The position numbers were made by a program, and so were the translations under genes. Shown in pieces: positions 5,290 to 6,693 of a stretch of DNA of 6,693 nt. The stretch covers positions 1 through 6,693 of the forward strand of contig JAEDOP010000040.1 in assembly GCA_016301865.1 (NCBI GenBank), given 5' to 3'. Numbering within the stretch: position 1 is the stretch's first letter; each line of letters begins with the position of its first letter. Below the pieces are notes generated by a model. That model saw nothing but the letters and a program-made list of their open reading frames with translations, was not told where the DNA came from and ran no database searches. This stretch comes from Alphaproteobacteria bacterium. GTDB lineage: Bacteria > Pseudomonadota > Alphaproteobacteria > Rs-D84.

Positions 5290-6126
5290 ATGAAAAAACC
5301 TGTTGTATTTTCTTTGGTACGCGAACAATCCATGTTTATGACGGCAATTATGTCGTTATTGACATTCTTATCTGTACTGGCATTGGGGATTGCGCTGTCT
5401 ATTGGCACTGGTGTAATGCGTTGGAATGCGCAATGGGAAAATTTTGCCACCGTCCAGGTAACAAACCCAGACAATATTAATAAGGCCCAGAAAATTATCA
5501 CGGACAACACTGATAAAATAAAAACACTTAACGAAATCAGCACAGACCAGATGAACGAATTAATGTCACCATGGATATCGGGGGGTGGCGTATTAAAAAA
5601 TTATTTACCGAAAATGTGGGAAATTGAATTCAACACAACCGCCGATTTAAAATCGGTTGGCGAACAAATATCAAAACACGCACGATTTTTAACACATGCC
5701 ACAGCCCTGAAATCATCCACGGGGGCGGGTTGGAAAATGATACTTATGTCATCTTTTATATTGATTTTGACCATTGGCGCAATCGGCATATGCATTTCAT
5801 ATATCGCACGCAACACGGCCATGTTACACCGCCGGGAATTAGAAATATTGAATCAAATTGGTGCATCTGACAATTTCATTGCCCACCAAATGCAGATAAT
5901 CGTCGCAAAAATCAGCGCAACCGCCGCCACAATTGGTTTTATTGCGGCAACACCTGTATTGCTGCTGATTATATCCACGGCCCACAGTGCCCGCGTTGGC
6001 TTGATGGCTATGCTGGGGCTGTCGGGGGGCGGATGGCTCACACTTGCATTATTACCTGTGGCAATTGTTCTGTTTTCCATATGGACGACCCAGCGCACAA
6101 CAATCAAGATACTGAAAAATTCATAA
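5290..6126 (+). CDS. ftsX: Cell division permease-like protein FtsX
   Basis: This 278-aa integral inner-membrane partner of FtsE has four predicted membrane segments, at about 17-40, 149-171, 205-230 and 248-267. A periplasmic domain (about 41-148) lies between the first two; in this family it binds the hydrolase activator. After segment 2 the cytoplasmic loop contains ARNTAMLHRRELEILNQIGA, matching the conserved FtsX ELEI-x-x-x-x-GA region that contacts FtsE. The length is slightly short for the family, with a brief cytoplasmic N-terminus (about 16 residues, in contrast to the long E. coli one), as is common in alphaproteobacteria. Seven Trp residues are all TGG. The start at 5290 follows the ftsE stop by 3 bp with only a weak upstream AAGAA, so translational coupling is likely. 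The stop is TAA. Confidence 0.9.
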   Translation: MKKPVVFSLVREQSMFMTAIMSLLTFLSVLALGIALSIGTGVMRWNAQWENFATVQVTNPDNINKAQKIITDNTDKIKTLNEISTDQMNELMSPWISGGGVLKNYLPKMWEIEFNTTADLKSVGEQISKHARFLTHATALKSSTGAGWKMILMSSFILILTIGAIGICISYIARNTAMLHRRELEILNQIGASDNFIAHQMQIIVAKISATAATIGFIAATPVLLLIISTAHSARVGLMAMLGLSGGGWLTLALLPVAIVLFSIWTTQRTTIKILKNS

Positions 6127-6127
6127 T

Positions 6128-6640
6128 ATGCGCAAATTATTGACTCCATCTTTTGTAATTTTTGCATGCTTTATACTGGGTGGCATGATTTTTAAATCTG
6201 TTGCGCCCATTCGTTGTGGCGCAATTTATCCAAACGACAGTATTTTTGTTTTGACTGGTGATGAACGACGGATTCCATTCGCCATGCGCAAAATGCGCGA
6301 ATTTCCAACCGCCGACCTGTACATCATCGGTGCAGGCGCCAAGGGAAAAATAGACGTAGCACGTCCTGCGGTTATTGAATCAACATCCAAATCCACATAT
6401 CAAAACGCCCTGGCCATACGCGACATCGCAACCGCCCGCAACCTGAAACGCGTTGTCATAATCACAACCGAAGACCACATAAACCGTGCCACATACCTGA
6501 TAAAAAACGAATTACCAATGGTCGATGTCATTGCATGTCCTGCAACATTGGCCGGCATGCCCCCAACAAAAAGACTTGAAAGATGGACCACCGAATATAT
6601 AAAATACATCGCAACAATGCTGGGAATCAAGGAAAGCTAA
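6128..6640 (+). CDS. Membrane-anchored DUF218 (YdcF/SanA-like) protein
   Basis: The 170-aa protein has an N-terminal membrane segment (about 8-23) followed by a DUF218 domain. It shows the opening strand DSIFVLTGDERRI (37-49), then LYIIGAG (64-70), the family STYQNA motif (89-94, usually S-x-T-x-x-NA), and RVVIITTEDHINRATYL (108-124), matching the R-x-x-LVTS-x-x-H-x-x-RA block. The family (YdcF, SanA, ElyC) is associated with envelope integrity and, for some members, lipid-carrier or peptidoglycan precursor metabolism; no reaction can be assigned from sequence alone. The ATG lies one base after the ftsX TAA, so it is coupled to ftsEX. In many alphaproteobacteria a DUF218 gene sits exactly here, between ftsX and plsC. 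The stop is TAA. Confidence 0.85.
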   Translation: MRKLLTPSFVIFACFILGGMIFKSVAPIRCGAIYPNDSIFVLTGDERRIPFAMRKMREFPTADLYIIGAGAKGKIDVARPAVIESTSKSTYQNALAIRDIATARNLKRVVIITTEDHINRATYLIKNELPMVDVIACPATLAGMPPTKRLERWTTEYIKYIATMLGIKES

Positions 6641-6650
6641 TTTAATCAAA

Positions 6651-6655
6651 GGAAG
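6651..6655 (+). promoter_or_regulatory. Ribosome binding site of the last, truncated gene
   Basis: GGAAG lies 6 nt before the ATG at 6662 and supports that start. No promoter or terminator is visible between 6641 and 6661, so the gene continues the ftsEX operon. Confidence 0.55.
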
Positions 6656-6661
6656 AAAAAA

Positions 6662-6693
6662 ATGTTCAGAACCATTATATTTAAAACCGCATT
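6662..6693 (+). CDS. Start of a further operon gene, cut by window edge; plsC by position only
   Basis: Ten codons are visible (MFRTIIFKTA), starting 21 bp after the DUF218 stop with a fair ribosome site. A basic residue followed by a hydrophobic run suits a membrane-associated N-terminus. In many alphaproteobacteria the gene after ftsE-ftsX-DUF218 is plsC, 1-acyl-sn-glycerol-3-phosphate acyltransferase. That identity rests on gene order alone, since ten residues cannot confirm it. Confidence 0.55.
   Translation, partial: MFRTIIFKTA

Overview
The window looks like chromosomal DNA from a Gram-negative bacterium, most likely an alphaproteobacterium. The grounds are an outer-membrane beta-barrel protein with a C-terminal Phe, a Pal-type lipoprotein, and the order ftsE-ftsX-DUF218 followed by one more gene. 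In many Alphaproteobacteria that next gene is plsC. The sequence does not settle genus or lifestyle. The surface-protein style (secreted coiled-coil proteins with YTK-x-E-V-D motifs) recalls uncultured host-associated alphaproteobacteria, but that is an impression, not a search result.

Layout. The left half is on the minus strand. A signal-peptide, coiled-coil repeat protein leaves the window at position 1; its start is at 1525 and it contains a large internal tandem duplication. It lies 34 bp downstream of a second secreted coiled-coil protein (1560-3002). The two probably form one operon read from a sigma70-like promoter at 3026-3055. Upstream, also on the minus strand, is an 8-strand-type outer-membrane barrel protein (3083-3826). 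It is divergent from a Pal-like OmpA-domain lipoprotein (3960-4355), and the intergenic region holds a promoter for each. The lipoprotein frame is broken by one in-frame TGA at codon 25, although both flanking parts look intact. Two copies of the same C/G-rich terminator hairpin (4357-4381 and 4429-4453) follow, with a perfect 14-bp tandem repeat between them.

The right half is a plus-strand envelope/division operon: ftsE (4492-5286), ftsX (5290-6126), a membrane-anchored DUF218/YdcF-SanA-type protein (6128-6640) and the first 32 bases of another gene (6662 onward). Its promoter (4456-4484) has its -10 box so close to the ftsE ATG that the message would be leaderless, and no Shine-Dalgarno is visible there.

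Together the genes concern the cell envelope: secreted fibrous proteins, an outer-membrane barrel, a peptidoglycan-anchoring lipoprotein, and the FtsEX complex that couples ATP hydrolysis to septal peptidoglycan hydrolysis. I see no mobile element, CRISPR array, tRNA or rRNA. All six complete genes end in TAA, which matters for the in-frame TGA, but all 19 Trp codons I counted are TGG. Wholesale reassignment of UGA is therefore not well supported by this window alone.
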